From Rheinheimera sediminis (GTDB lineage: Bacteria; Pseudomonadota; Gammaproteobacteria; Enterobacterales; Alteromonadaceae), in assembly GCF_004005375.1 (NCBI RefSeq), contig NZ_RZUF01000013.1:84862-148861 (forward strand): a stretch of 64,000 bases of DNA, read 5' to 3'. The notes under the pieces were generated by a model. That model was not told the origin of the DNA and searched no databases. It was given only the letters and a program-made list of their open reading frames with translations. The position numbers and the translations under genes were made by a program. Every line of letters starts with the position of its first letter. Within the stretch, counting starts at the first letter, position 1. Below, piece after piece: positions 45,189 to 55,007 of this stretch.

Positions 45189-45884
45189 ATGCGGTTCTCT
45201 ACACACTTTATCTTTCCTGGCATGCTGATGCTGGGATTCAGTCCTGCGGTTTTTGCCGATCTAAGCTCCACTGTTACTCTTGGTTCCAACTATTTATTTA
45301 ATGGTATTACTCTGACTCAAGATGATCCTGCTGTACAGCCTAGCCTGGATTGGGTTTCAGAGTCAGGTTGGTACCTCGGAACCTGGGGGTCTAATGTCAG
45401 CTTTGTGGATGACACTGATATCGAAGTCGATTTTTATACAGGTTATTACACTGATTTAGGGGGAAACTGGGGTTTAGATCTTGGTGTGGCGCACTACACT
45501 TATTATGGTAGTAGCGAAAGCAGCGCTTTTGATTATCCGGAAGCGTACATCAAAGTGTCTTATGAAAACACCAAACTAAGCTACTGGTACGCCAGTGACT
45601 ATTTCGGTGCTGGTGGTGGCCATTACATTATTATGCTGACACAGACTGTTCAGCTTACAGAGAATGTGAGCTTGATTTTGTCAGGTGATCGTTCGACTTC
45701 AACAGATACAGATAAATTTTTGCGGGATACAGATGGCACATACCACCATTGGCGGGTTGCTCTCGCTGGTGACTGGTTAGGGGCAAGATGGACAGCAGCT
45801 TTTGATGATACTGATTTGGCGTTGGACGATTTAGGCGAAGCCACTTTTTCGCTGTCAGTAGCAAAAACCTTTCATTGGTTCTAG
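45189..45884 (+). CDS. TorF-family putative porin
   Basis: A 231-residue exported beta-barrel (signal ending SPAVFA) of the TorF/Gcw_chp type. LSSTVTLGSNYLFNGITLTQDDPAVQPSLDWVSESG is the usual start of this family, and the chain ends in an aromatic residue (TFHWF). Its solute is not known. GGAG precedes the ATG. It leads a cluster with a chemoreceptor and a solute-binding protein: the next gene begins at or just after its stop. Confidence 0.85.
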   Translation: MRFSTHFIFPGMLMLGFSPAVFADLSSTVTLGSNYLFNGITLTQDDPAVQPSLDWVSESGWYLGTWGSNVSFVDDTDIEVDFYTGYYTDLGGNWGLDLGVAHYTYYGSSESSAFDYPEAYIKVSYENTKLSYWYASDYFGAGGGHYIIMLTQTVQLTENVSLILSGDRSTSTDTDKFLRDTDGTYHHWRVALAGDWLGARWTAAFDDTDLALDDLGEATFSLSVAKTFHWF

Positions 45885-45890
45885 GTGAAG

Positions 45891-48008
45891 ATGATGCAGT
45901 TGAATTCCTTACGTTTTAAACTCACTTTTGGTGTTGCACTTTTGTTACTTATCAGTATTGGTAGCATGGCCTTTATTGGCTGGTATTCCATGACCAGCAG
46001 CAATGACTCCGCAGTAAACCGATTAACTCAGTCGGTGCGTACTTTAGCCGAGCAAATTCTGACAGAGGCGGCTCAGCGTACTGCATTAGAAACCAGTGCT
46101 GTATTGGATCGCAATTTTGATACTGCAAAAAACTTTGCCGCAGTGTTATCCGGTTCGGCTTTAGGTAGTGGCCAAACCCCTTATAGCCGAGATCAGGTGA
46201 AAGCTATGGCTGGGCATATCTTGAGCAGCAACCCTGGCATATCATCTTTGTACGGCCAGTTTGAACCTAATGGCTATGATGGGGCTGATAGTCAGTATTC
46301 CATCGCTGATGATCACAGCTCGAAAACGGGCTCAATGGAAATTTATTGGGTTCGAGAACAAAATCAATTGAAGTTTGTGCAAACGCCCGACCCTGAAGTG
46401 AAGTACAAAGATACAAAAAATGAATACGGCGTGCGTGAAGCTGAATGGTATTTGTGCAGCAAAGACAGCAAAAAAGCGTGTTTAATGGAACCTTATCTAT
46501 GGGAAATCACTCCTGGCAATCAGGTATTGTTGACTTCGCTGGTTTATCCTGTGGTAACTGAAAACCAATTCAGAGGCGTATCCGGAGTAGATTTAAACCT
46601 GCCTGTATTGCAAACCTTATTGCAGGCTCAGGCCGCTTTACTTTATGGCGGCAAAGCACAGCTGTACTTGATTAGCAAATATGGCTCGGTAGTGGCCAGT
46701 AATAAATATCCTGATCAACTGGGACAGTCGATTCAAAGCTTAGATGCCGATTTAGCAGCGCAACTACAGCAACAGCAAGTGGGTGTCAGCTTGTACAAAG
46801 AGTCAATGCTGGTGACTCAGCCCATTAAGCTTGACAGCACCGAATCCGGTTGGAAAGTTGTGGTGGCAGTACCTGAAACCATAGCTTTGGGGATGGCTAT
46901 TCAGCTGGCCGATCAGCTGAATGAAGACTCAGCTCAAACCATCCAGAGCATGATAGCTTTGGGTTTAGTGCTCTTACTCGCTTTTGTTCTCTTAATGGCC
47001 CTGGGTTTAAAAAGCGCCACAGCGCCCATTTTACATATGAGTGTGCTGATGAAGGAGCTGGCTGGCTCTGAAGGTGATTTAACCCGGCAGTTAAAGCAAA
47101 GCCAATACCAGGAATTGAACGACATGGCGGACGGTTTTAATATGTTTACCGCTAAGTTGCGCTCCATGATCAATAACTTAAAAGAATCATCTGGCCTGAT
47201 GCAACAGCAATCTGAGCAAATGGTGAAAACCACAGACCAAACCAATAGCTCGGTCAGTATTCAAGCTAGTGAAATTCAGAATGTAGCCTCTGCAATGCAT
47301 CAGATGTCAGCTACGGCTCATGAAGTTGCTAATCTGGCGGGAAGCACAGCGCAAGGGGCGCAAGAGTCTTTAGAAGCACTCACAGCTGCGAATCATTTAT
47401 TTCAAAATACGGTTGATGCGTTTAAGGCTGTATCTGTCGAATTTAATCATACCAGCCAGGGCGTCAATGACGTGGCGCAAAGTAGTCAAAAAATTAATGG
47501 CATTATTGACGTGATTCAGGCTATCGCGGAGCAAACTAATCTGCTGGCGCTCAATGCTGCTATAGAGGCTGCGCGGGCTGGTGAGCAGGGTCGTGGTTTT
47601 GCCGTAGTCGCAGATGAAGTTCGATCTTTGGCTGCGCGAACCCATAGTTCTACGGATGAAATTAAGAACCTGATCCATGCCTTGCAGCAGCAAGTCACAG
47701 CGTCTGTGCAGCAAATTCGAACCAACACAGCCAAAGTTACCAGTACCTTACAGGAAGCTGAGAGTTCTTATGAAAAACTGTCTTTGGCTACGGCTGGTAT
47801 TTCCAGCATAGCCGATAATGCATTTCAGGTTGCCTCTGCGGCGGAAGAGCAAAATCAGGTCAGTGAGGAAATTAACCGTAATATTACAGCTATAGATGAT
47901 GCCACTAAGGCATTACATCAACTTGCACAACAAAACCTGTTGATCAGTAAACAAATTGACAACATAACCGGAGCAATGGATGCTCAGCTGGCGCAACTGC
48001 GCTGCTGA
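45891..48008 (+). CDS. Methyl-accepting chemotaxis protein with Cache sensor
   Basis: A chemoreceptor of 705 residues. After TM1 (~9-32) comes a ~300-residue periplasmic double-Cache sensor with [32 protein letters not shown] and [21 protein letters not shown]2 (~352-374) is followed by HAMP ([15 protein letters not shown]) and the signalling domain with tip [20 protein letters not shown]. Cache receptors bind small organic ligands directly. The start is uncertain: GTG 45885, ATG 45891 or ATG 45894, all just after the porin stop. The solute-binding gene follows nine bases later. Confidence 0.92.
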   Translation: MMQLNSLRFKLTFGVALLLLISIGSMAFIGWYSMTSSNDSAVNRLTQSVRTLAEQILTEAAQRTALETSAVLDRNFDTAKNFAAVLSGSALGSGQTPYSRDQVKAMAGHILSSNPGISSLYGQFEPNGYDGADSQYSIADDHSSKTGSMEIYWVREQNQLKFVQTPDPEVKYKDTKNEYGVREAEWYLCSKDSKKACLMEPYLWEITPGNQVLLTSLVYPVVTENQFRGVSGVDLNLPVLQTLLQAQAALLYGGKAQLYLISKYGSVVASNKYPDQLGQSIQSLDADLAAQLQQQQVGVSLYKESMLVTQPIKLDSTESGWKVVVAVPETIALGMAIQLADQLNEDSAQTIQSMIALGLVLLLAFVLLMALGLKSATAPILHMSVLMKELAGSEGDLTRQLKQSQYQELNDMADGFNMFTAKLRSMINNLKESSGLMQQQSEQMVKTTDQTNSSVSIQASEIQNVASAMHQMSATAHEVANLAGSTAQGAQESLEALTAANHLFQNTVDAFKAVSVEFNHTSQGVNDVAQSSQKINGIIDVIQAIAEQTNLLALNAAIEAARAGEQGRGFAVVADEVRSLAARTHSSTDEIKNLIHALQQQVTASVQQIRTNTAKVTSTLQEAESSYEKLSLATAGISSIADNAFQVASAAEEQNQVSEEINRNITAIDDATKALHQLAQQNLLISKQIDNITGAMDAQLAQLRC

Positions 48009-48017
48009 GGAAAAAAA

Positions 48018-48749
48018 GTGAAACACTATCTGGGCTTGTTATGCCTGTGGCCTGCATTCTGCCTGGCCACTGAGTCTGTTCGTTTGGCCAGTTTAGACTG
48101 GCCACCTTACACTGGATATCAACTTGAACAGCAAGGTGAAACCACAGTACTGGTAAAACAAGTTTTTACTGCCATGGGACTTGAGGTACAGACGGACTTT
48201 TTGCCCTGGTCCCGGGCGCTACGTGACAGTGGGAAATCAGGGAGCTTGTATGCAGGTTATTTCCCTGAGTATCACAGTTTTAATCCTGACTTTATTCTCT
48301 CCGACAGTCTTGGTATCAGTGAGTTAGGTTTTGTCGAATCAGTGGAGAAGCCACTGGGTCAGCTCAATGCTGTTCGCTTAGCCAGGGTTCAGCTCGGTGT
48401 AGTACAAGATTACATTAATTTAACCCTCGTTGATCAGATGATTGGCAGAGGCCAACTCAAACCCGAACTCGCTTTGTCTGACAGGCAAAATATTCTGAAA
48501 GTGGCACTGGGCCGACTGGACCTGGCGGTCATTGACCGTAAAGTTTTACACTATCTGCTGGAGCACGACTCAGAAGTAAAACGCTTGGCGTCAGGTAAAG
48601 TACAATTTAATAGTAGTTTAACTGAACTGAAAACTTTACATCTCGCACTCAGGCGTGAAGTGGAATACGAGCAGTTGATAGCAGAATTTAATCAATATTT
48701 ACAAAAGGTTAGGCTTGAATCTACTGCTATTCAGCTTGAACCTGATTAA
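48018..48749 (+). CDS. Periplasmic solute-binding protein (SBP_bac_3 type)
   Basis: A 243-residue exported protein (signal HYLGLLCLWPAFCLA) of the family-3 amino-acid-binding type. VRLASLDWPPYTGYQLEQQG is the usual first strand, FLPWSRALRDSGKSG is the typical PWxRA segment, and LGVVQDYIN begins the second lobe. No permease or ATPase genes are adjacent, so it may serve sensing with the receptors on either side. The start is GTG at 48018, with GAGG seven bases upstream. Confidence 0.82.
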   Translation: MKHYLGLLCLWPAFCLATESVRLASLDWPPYTGYQLEQQGETTVLVKQVFTAMGLEVQTDFLPWSRALRDSGKSGSLYAGYFPEYHSFNPDFILSDSLGISELGFVESVEKPLGQLNAVRLARVQLGVVQDYINLTLVDQMIGRGQLKPELALSDRQNILKVALGRLDLAVIDRKVLHYLLEHDSEVKRLASGKVQFNSSLTELKTLHLALRREVEYEQLIAEFNQYLQKVRLESTAIQLEPD

Positions 48750-48900
48750 CTTTCCTGACCTGACGGTAAAAGTTAGCCGGCGCTTGCACTACAGCAAACA
48801 AGCTCTACACTTTGGTCAACTATGGCATTTGTACCGGGGCTTGCCTGAGTGTCGGTTTTGCCATTACCTCATCTTCGACTGAACGGAATCGGAGTCTGTT

Positions 48901-50538
48901 ATGAATACAACATTTGGTTTAGCCGCTCGCTTGTCGTTGTCTTTTGCCATCCCATTAATTCTCATGCTGCTATTAGCCGCTACTGGATTGTTTGCTATGA
49001 ACAGCATGAACCAAGGGTTGAAAACCGTCTATCTGGACAGGGTTGTGCCTTTAAAAGGGCTGAAAAATATAGCAGACTTGTATGCCGTTTCGGTGATTGA
49101 TGCGGTCAATAAAGCTCAGACTGGTTTATTAAGTTCCGAACAGGCATTGCGTGAAGTGCAAAAAGCACAACAGCAAATCACTGTTGAGTGGACTGATTAT
49201 ATGGCCACTTCATTGACAGCAGATGAGCAACAGCTCGCGAGACAGGCATCCGCTTTATTCAAAGATGCTGACGCTGACATAAAGCAACTCGTGCTGTTTT
49301 TGCAGCAGCGCAGCGGTGATATCAGCGGTACTTTGCAGGACTTTAATGGCCCTTTGTATCGCAGTATCGACCCTATCAGCGAAAAAATCACTGAACTGGT
49401 AAATTTGCAATTACAGGTGGCTGAAAGCGAGTTCAGTGCCTCTGAAAACCTGTACAGTAAACAAGTCTGGTTTATCAGCAGTTTAACTTTGGTGGCTGTT
49501 CTGGCAGCCATAGCTGCAGCGAGTTGGATAGTGCGTCATACTCTCGGGCATTTAGGGGGGGAGCCGGAGTACGCCGCTATGATAGTGCGCAAAGTGGCTG
49601 CCGGAGAGCTGGATATTCAAATTGAACTCAAGCAGCAGGATAATTCCAGTTTATTGCATCATTTACGCGCTATGGTAGTGCAGTTATCCGGCATAGTGGG
49701 GGAGTTAAAACTAGCGTCCGGTGCTTTGGACAAGGCCGCGGATGAGCTGGCGGTCAGTAGCGAAAAAACCACAGAACAGCTTATTTTGCAGCACCAGGAA
49801 ATAGAAATGGTGTCTACCGCTATGAATGAAATGAGCACTTCAGTGGCCGATGTGGCGCAAAATGCAGGCAATGCCGCACAAAAAACCAATGAAACTGAAA
49901 CTAATCTGCGATTGAGCGACGAAGTGATGGCAAAAACTATAGCCTCTATTGAAGCTTTGTCTTCAGACGTTCGTCAAACTACAGACGTTATAGAGCAGCT
50001 TTCAGCCCAAAGTGCTGAAATAGGTCAGGTGGTGGAAGTGATACGAGGAGTGGCTGAACAAACTAATTTACTAGCACTCAATGCCGCGATAGAAGCAGCC
50101 AGGGCAGGTGAGCAAGGCCGGGGTTTTGCGGTGGTAGCAGATGAAGTTCGAACCTTGGCTAGCCGTACTCAAAATTCAACTCAAATGATTCAAGCTATGA
50201 TTAGCCGGTTGCACGACGGGGTGCAAGCTACAGTCAGTGCTATGGCGGGCAGCCATAAGCAAGCAGAACATACAGTTCATTTTGCTGCTGGTGCTTTGGA
50301 GTCATTCAGTAAAATCAAAGGCTTTGTGGGTATCCTGAACCAAATGAATGAACAAATTGCCAGTGCGGCTGAGCAACAAAGCATAGTGGCCGAAGACATT
50401 AACCGTAATGTAATGCAGATCAAGGGCGCCACAGAACTGACAGCCAGCGCTGCCGATCAGGTTGCCCGTTCGAGTTTGGAGCTAAAACAAATCGCCAGCC
50501 GTTTGTCAGGCCATGTGAATTACTTTCGCTTAGCCTGA
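48901..50538 (+). CDS. Methyl-accepting chemotaxis protein (four-helix-bundle sensor)
   Basis: A 545-residue receptor. TM1 (~10-33) precedes a ~150-residue helical periplasmic domain (4HB type, VYLDRVVPLKGLKNIADLYAV). TM2 (~187-210) leads to a HAMP with LGGEPEYAAMIVRKVAAGEL, a variant common in large MCP families, and the signalling tip [25 protein letters not shown] precedes the ATG. It lies 151 bases behind the solute-binding gene, far enough to have its own promoter. Confidence 0.92.
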   Translation: MNTTFGLAARLSLSFAIPLILMLLLAATGLFAMNSMNQGLKTVYLDRVVPLKGLKNIADLYAVSVIDAVNKAQTGLLSSEQALREVQKAQQQITVEWTDYMATSLTADEQQLARQASALFKDADADIKQLVLFLQQRSGDISGTLQDFNGPLYRSIDPISEKITELVNLQLQVAESEFSASENLYSKQVWFISSLTLVAVLAAIAAASWIVRHTLGHLGGEPEYAAMIVRKVAAGELDIQIELKQQDNSSLLHHLRAMVVQLSGIVGELKLASGALDKAADELAVSSEKTTEQLILQHQEIEMVSTAMNEMSTSVADVAQNAGNAAQKTNETETNLRLSDEVMAKTIASIEALSSDVRQTTDVIEQLSAQSAEIGQVVEVIRGVAEQTNLLALNAAIEAARAGEQGRGFAVVADEVRTLASRTQNSTQMIQAMISRLHDGVQATVSAMAGSHKQAEHTVHFAAGALESFSKIKGFVGILNQMNEQIASAAEQQSIVAEDINRNVMQIKGATELTASAADQVARSSLELKQIASRLSGHVNYFRLA

Positions 50539-50648
50539 TGAAACCCCAGGCATCAGAGCTTCTTATTTAAGTTCTGGTGCCTTGCAAACACTCTTTCAAA
50601 TCTGTGGGTCGACATGAACTGCGCCCACTCTTCATCTCAGGGATATGC

Positions 50649-51518
50649 ATGATCTTGGTTCAGAATATAAAACAATTGGTTGTTAAACTCTTGGTGGCAA
50701 CCACGGCCATAGTGATTGCAATCGCCTTGTTTCGCTGGGCTTTATTACCGGCAGCACAGTGGCTGTTTCAGCTTGAGGATAATACTGTAGCTATCGTCAG
50801 AAGAGCAGGCATCTTTGTTTGTGTCGTGTTGGCGTATTGGGCTTATGTCAGGTTTTATGAAAGACGGCAGGCCGAGGAACTTCGAATAGCCCCATCGGGT
50901 ATTGTTGCTGGAGCTTGTTCTGGTGCGGCTATTATTGCGCTGATTTCCTTGTTGTTGTTTGCGTTTGGTATCTATGAAGTCAAAAGCTATCATGGGCTGG
51001 ATCATGCTTTGCTGGAAGTTGCCGGGGTAATTTTAGTGGCGGCAACTATTGAAGAAATTGTATTCCGTGGTGTTTTGTTTTTGGCGCTGGAAAATGCCTG
51101 GGGCACAGTACCCGCACTCTGGCTACAGTCGCTTCTTTTTTCGGTATTGCACATAGCCAATGTTGATCCGCAGATAGGGGCAGCAGAGTTGGTGATGACA
51201 GTTATTTCAGGGACTTTGCTGGGGGCATTCTGGACTTTAATCTTTATTCAGAGCCGTAATATTTGGGTGGTCACCGCCAATCATGCTGCATGGAACTTTG
51301 CCATAGTGCTGACCGGCTTGCCACTTTCAGGTTTGGATGAATGGACAGCCTTTGCTCCTATCGAAAGCAGTTATCAGGGCCCGAACTGGTTGAGTGGCGG
51401 AGCTGTTGGCCCGGAAGACTCTATTGTCACAGTGATAGCTGTGACAGGCATCATGATCGGGCTGGTGTTTTGGGCTAAAAAAACCAACAAATTCGTACCG
51501 CGCTCGTCAGGCACCTGA
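50649..51518 (+). CDS. CPBP-family intramembrane metalloprotease
   Basis: An inner-membrane protein of 289 residues with about seven helices. The Abi/CAAX motifs are complete: EEIVFRGVLF (~residue 136), FSVLHIAN and NHAAWNF, supplying the Glu, Arg, His and Asn that bind zinc. Bacterial members cleave or process peptides within the membrane; the target is unknown. A GTG frame opens at 50577, but the ATG at 50649 has AGGGA six bases upstream and starts right before the first helix. Confidence 0.85.
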   Translation: MILVQNIKQLVVKLLVATTAIVIAIALFRWALLPAAQWLFQLEDNTVAIVRRAGIFVCVVLAYWAYVRFYERRQAEELRIAPSGIVAGACSGAAIIALISLLLFAFGIYEVKSYHGLDHALLEVAGVILVAATIEEIVFRGVLFLALENAWGTVPALWLQSLLFSVLHIANVDPQIGAAELVMTVISGTLLGAFWTLIFIQSRNIWVVTANHAAWNFAIVLTGLPLSGLDEWTAFAPIESSYQGPNWLSGGAVGPEDSIVTVIAVTGIMIGLVFWAKKTNKFVPRSSGT

Positions 51519-51523
51519 CGGTT
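51505..51523 (+). terminator. Weak terminator at the CPBP gene end
   Basis: CGTCAG / CTGACG form a 6-bp stem with a GCAC loop spanning the stop codon, followed by GTTTAA. The short U-tract makes it doubtful. Confidence 0.35.
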
Positions 51524-51693
51524 TAATCTCAATAAAGTGCGTGTTTAGGTTTATGACATCAATGAGCCGCGAATACTGATAGTTTTTCCCCTTGATTTAA
51601 ACCTGTGTTCCAGGCCTGTGTGTCTTTTACCCATTGGTTTTTAAACTCATAGAGTTGCTAAACTAGTTTCAGCCCCCCAAAGTGGAGAAGTCC

Positions 51694-51918
51694 ATGGATA
51701 TTGATGAAGATAAAATAGACGACGCGGCTCTGGCTTTACTTTATTTGACCTTACACGAACAGCGCCGGGCATGGAAACAACTGGATTGGGATCTAATGAA
51801 CAGGCTTTATCAGAAAGGTTTTATTCTCGATCCGGTGAGTAAAACGAAATCTGTGGTGCTGACAGATGAAGGGCTGCAGAAATCGGAAGAGTTGTTTAAA
51901 AAGCTGTTTTGTAAGTAG
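51694..51918 (+). CDS. DUF6429 family small protein
   Basis: A 74-residue protein starting MDIDEDKIDDAALALLYLTLHEQRRAWKQ and ending SVVLTDEGLQKSEELFKKLF, the DUF6429 pattern. Function is unknown; the C-terminal half looks like a winged-helix segment. The ATG at 51694 with GGAGA six bases upstream is better than a GTG at 51682. Confidence 0.85.
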   Translation: MDIDEDKIDDAALALLYLTLHEQRRAWKQLDWDLMNRLYQKGFILDPVSKTKSVVLTDEGLQKSEELFKKLFCK

Positions 51919-52004
51919 TGGGGCAGCATAGCGAGAAAATTCTGAAGCTTTACCAGTATTGTAAAAGTTTTTTTGTGCAATGTCAGAATTGATACAGCCG
52001 CTTT

Positions 52005-52538
52005 TTGACCCAGAACTATTACCCCGCAGCATTAATTTACGCGTTTAGAGAAATAGAGCTGAGACTTAATGCTGGGCAACAAATCAGAGATGACGACTTT
52101 TTTCGGTTACGAACAGGTTGTAATGTTAATGCAGAGACTGTTCTTGAAGGTGTCCTGGTTAAATCTAAACAGCAGTATGAAGAGAGAAAAATTCAGCTTA
52201 TAGGCAATTTACTTGCTGCTATTTCATTCGACGAGACAATTTCAGCTGATGATGCATGTTGGTATTTGAATATGATCCATAGTCTTAATTATCAATCCTT
52301 ACTAATTTTGGCGGCGCTCGCTGAACATCAGATCAACACGCAGAATGATGTTTCGATAGAGACTATATATAACAGCGACACTGTTGTTTTACTTCAAATT
52401 AGTCATTTAAGGAATATTGGATTGATAGAGCAAGAGAGCGGATTTGTAACAGATATTTCATTGTCTAAGGTGGGTAAAATTTTAGTAACTTCGATGAAGT
52501 TAGTTGATGAGTTGAATTTAGAAGGCGATAAAATTTGA
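52005..52538 (+). pseudogene. Probable 5'-truncated gene of unknown function
   Basis: An open frame of 177 codons without an ATG near its start: it opens with TTG, has a stop 15 bases upstream, and has no ribosome site. The protein reads as the C-terminal part of a larger helical protein (EERKIQLIGNLLAAISFDE, LNMIHSLNYQSLLILAALAEHQ, LLQISHLRNIGLIEQESG). It is more AT-rich than the neighbours, hinting at foreign origin. It may be a remnant or may use a rare start; I do not recognise the family. Confidence 0.5.
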
Positions 52539-52566
52539 AGAATGCTATTTTGATAAATGGATAGTT

Positions 52567-52589
52567 AAAAGGCGCCATAGGCACCTTTT
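52567..52589. terminator. Bidirectional terminator before the amylase 3' end
   Basis: AAAAGGCGCC and GGCACCTTTT pair with one mismatch around a 3-base loop. The A- and T-runs allow function for both convergent transcripts. Confidence 0.65.
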
Positions 52590-52619
52590 AACTGATAGGT
52601 AAGCGATAAAATCAACCCA

Positions 52620-54557
52620 TCAAAACTTCAACACCACAGACTCCAGCGCTGCCAGTTCAATTTGTACTGAAGCTTGATCACCTGTCACTTTCAAAGAAGC
52701 TTTACGTTCAGACAACAGGTCTTTTAACTCATAATCACCTTTGCCCAACTGCCATTGCTGCAGCAAATCGGCAGGTAATTTCAGCGCAAAGCTTGTGACC
52801 GTCGTGGCGAAATTGCTGGCCACTATCACTTTGGTTTTGTCGTTAAATCGAGCGAAAGCGTAGGTTTTATCGCTATAGCCTGCTGTATCTTTGTTGCTGC
52901 TATGCAGCTCGTGATAAGCGCCGTTAAAGACCGCTTCTGTGGCTGATAAGGTCATTAATTTGGCGTAAAACTCGCGCAGCTGTTTTTGGTCTGGCGTTAA
53001 TCTTCCACCATCGTATTTACCATCGTTTAACCAGTTTTGATGAGCGGGCACACCAGCGTAATCAAAAATACTAGTGCGGCTTGGGTCGCCAAAACCTGAA
53101 TCTAAAGCGCCGGCTTCACCCACTTCCTGACCAAAATACAGCATAGTAGGAGAGCTGCTGATCAAGGCTGATACCACCATAGCAGGCTTGGCTTTGTTGG
53201 CATCGCCGGCAAACTCAGGGGCGGCAATACGCTGCTCGTCGTGGTTTTCTAAAAAGTGCAGCATATGGTGTTCAATATCCGCCATACCCTGTTGCACGCT
53301 TGCGATAGCATCTGTGCTGCCTGTGCCTTGCATTACTAATTTCAGGCTATCGTACATTTCCACTTTGTCGTACAGATAATCCATTTTTCCTAAACGAATA
53401 TAGTCGCGGTACAAGGCTGGGTTATACACTTCCGCCAATAAAAAGGCGTTTGGGTTTTTGCTTTTAATGCTGGAGTTTAAAAAGCTCCAGAATTCGACCG
53501 GTACCATTTCGGCCATATCAAAACGGAAACCATCGACACCTTTATCCAGCCAGTAGAAGGTGATATCACGGAACTTCAGCCAGGAGTTGGGTACGTCTTT
53601 GCCCTGCCAGAAAGCGGCATGTTCTTGTACTGATTTAGTGGCGTAGTCGGCAGGCAGGCGGTCAAAATCGTAGCTGCCGTCTGGTTTTACACCGTAGTTT
53701 ACTTTGACGGTTTCATACCAGTCGTTAAAATCCGGCTGAGCTAAACGAGAGCCATTGCCTGTCCATTTCGCCGGGTTTTCTGCAAACTTACCATCAGACA
53801 ATGGATGAGCTTCGCCGCCCAAAGGCTGATAACCGTTTTGTGGTGCAGGTACCTGAAAAGGCTGACCCACCACGTAATAGAAGTTATTGTCGCGTTTGTA
53901 TTCCACGCTGGTGTCGTCGCTGGCACCAAAATCCTCGATACCTTCGGGTTTATGCAGCGATTGATAATGCCGTGCTACATGGTTTGGCACTATATCAATA
54001 ATCACTTTTAACCCTTGTGCATGAGTACGGTCGATCAGTGCATCAAACTCTTCCAGTCGTTTGGCCGGGTCTACTGCTAAATCCGGGTTGACGCTGTAAT
54101 AGTCTTTGACCGCATAAGGAGAACCAGCCCGGCCTTTGACTACATCAGGGTCGTCGTGGCTTATGCCATAGGCGCTGTAATCGCGGATCACGGCATGATG
54201 CAAAATGCCGGTGTACCAGACATAGCTTGCACCCAACTCTTTAATACCTTTCAGTGCTGCTTCGTTAATATCATTAAACTTACCCACACCGTTTTGTGCT
54301 ATGGTGCCCCAAGGCTGATTGGTATTGTTGCTATTGCCAAATAAGCGGGTGAACATCTGATACACCACCACCTTGCCTGCTTGAACTTCGGCTGGTGCTG
54401 TGACTGGTGCAGGTTTTTCTGCCATTTTTTTAACTTCGGTGGCTGGTGTTTGATTTTGCACCTGAGCCTTACCGCAGGACGCTACTAAAGCCAAAGCAAA
54501 AGCGCTGAGCAGCCAGGCCTTTTGGCGGCTGCTTTTAGAATAAATAGAAAGATGCAT
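52620..54557 (-). CDS. GH13 alpha-amylase-family lipoprotein
   Basis: An extracytoplasmic glycosidase of 645 residues, probably an alpha-amylase. The lipobox is VASC (ALALVASCGKA). The (beta/alpha)8 barrel shows the conserved GH13 regions: VIIDIVPNHV (I), GFRFDMAEM with the Asp nucleophile (II), AFLLAEVYN with the general acid Glu (III) and FLENHDEQR with the stabilising Asp (IV). A C-terminal beta domain (~560-645) follows. Substrate range cannot be read from sequence. A Pro/Ala/Glu-rich linker follows the lipid site. Confidence 0.9.
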   Translation of the reverse strand: MHLSIYSKSSRQKAWLLSAFALALVASCGKAQVQNQTPATEVKKMAEKPAPVTAPAEVQAGKVVVYQMFTRLFGNSNNTNQPWGTIAQNGVGKFNDINEAALKGIKELGASYVWYTGILHHAVIRDYSAYGISHDDPDVVKGRAGSPYAVKDYYSVNPDLAVDPAKRLEEFDALIDRTHAQGLKVIIDIVPNHVARHYQSLHKPEGIEDFGASDDTSVEYKRDNNFYYVVGQPFQVPAPQNGYQPLGGEAHPLSDGKFAENPAKWTGNGSRLAQPDFNDWYETVKVNYGVKPDGSYDFDRLPADYATKSVQEHAAFWQGKDVPNSWLKFRDITFYWLDKGVDGFRFDMAEMVPVEFWSFLNSSIKSKNPNAFLLAEVYNPALYRDYIRLGKMDYLYDKVEMYDSLKLVMQGTGSTDAIASVQQGMADIEHHMLHFLENHDEQRIAAPEFAGDANKAKPAMVVSALISSSPTMLYFGQEVGEAGALDSGFGDPSRTSIFDYAGVPAHQNWLNDGKYDGGRLTPDQKQLREFYAKLMTLSATEAVFNGAYHELHSSNKDTAGYSDKTYAFARFNDKTKVIVASNFATTVTSFALKLPADLLQQWQLGKGDYELKDLLSERKASLKVTGDQASVQIELAALESVVLKF

Positions 54558-54660
54558 CTTCGTCTGTATCCATATCGTTTTTCCTTATGCTAACACAGCC
54601 GATCTGTCAGACCTTTTTCCTGCATACGTTTTCATTAGGCAGCTATTCGCTTTGAGCTGG

Positions 54661-54927
54661 CTACTTTGCCTCTATACGTTTTAAGCGTTGGATAAACTGT
54701 TCTATATGCTCTTCGTCTTTTGCATCTATATGATATTTTTGATGAAAACCTAAAGTGACAGTCACTTTGTCAGCCACAAAATATAAATCGTAGCCATCAA
54801 AGCCGCTGGCAATAGTCATACCGTCCAGCTCAAAACCCTTGCCAAAAGGCGTATCCACTGGCTTGCCCTGTTGTTCCACTTTGCTGAATACTTTCATCAG
54901 CAACTTTGCGTCTATTAAATTTTGCAT
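54661..54927 (-). CDS. DUF3081 family protein
   Basis: An 88-residue cytoplasmic protein beginning NLIDAKLLMKVFSKVEQQG, then GFELDGMTIASGFDGYDLYFVADKVTVTLGFHQKYH and a charged helix at the end. This fits DUF3081, a gammaproteobacterial family without known function. AGGA precedes the ATG. It is divergent from the next gene. Confidence 0.8.
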   Translation of the reverse strand: MQNLIDAKLLMKVFSKVEQQGKPVDTPFGKGFELDGMTIASGFDGYDLYFVADKVTVTLGFHQKYHIDAKDEEHIEQFIQRLKRIEAK

Positions 54928-55007
54928 GAAGTTGTCCTGTTGTTTGGGTTTTGCGTTTTTGCCATTGATAAAGGTATAGTGCTGGTACGATAAAAAGGAG
55001 TCCGCAG

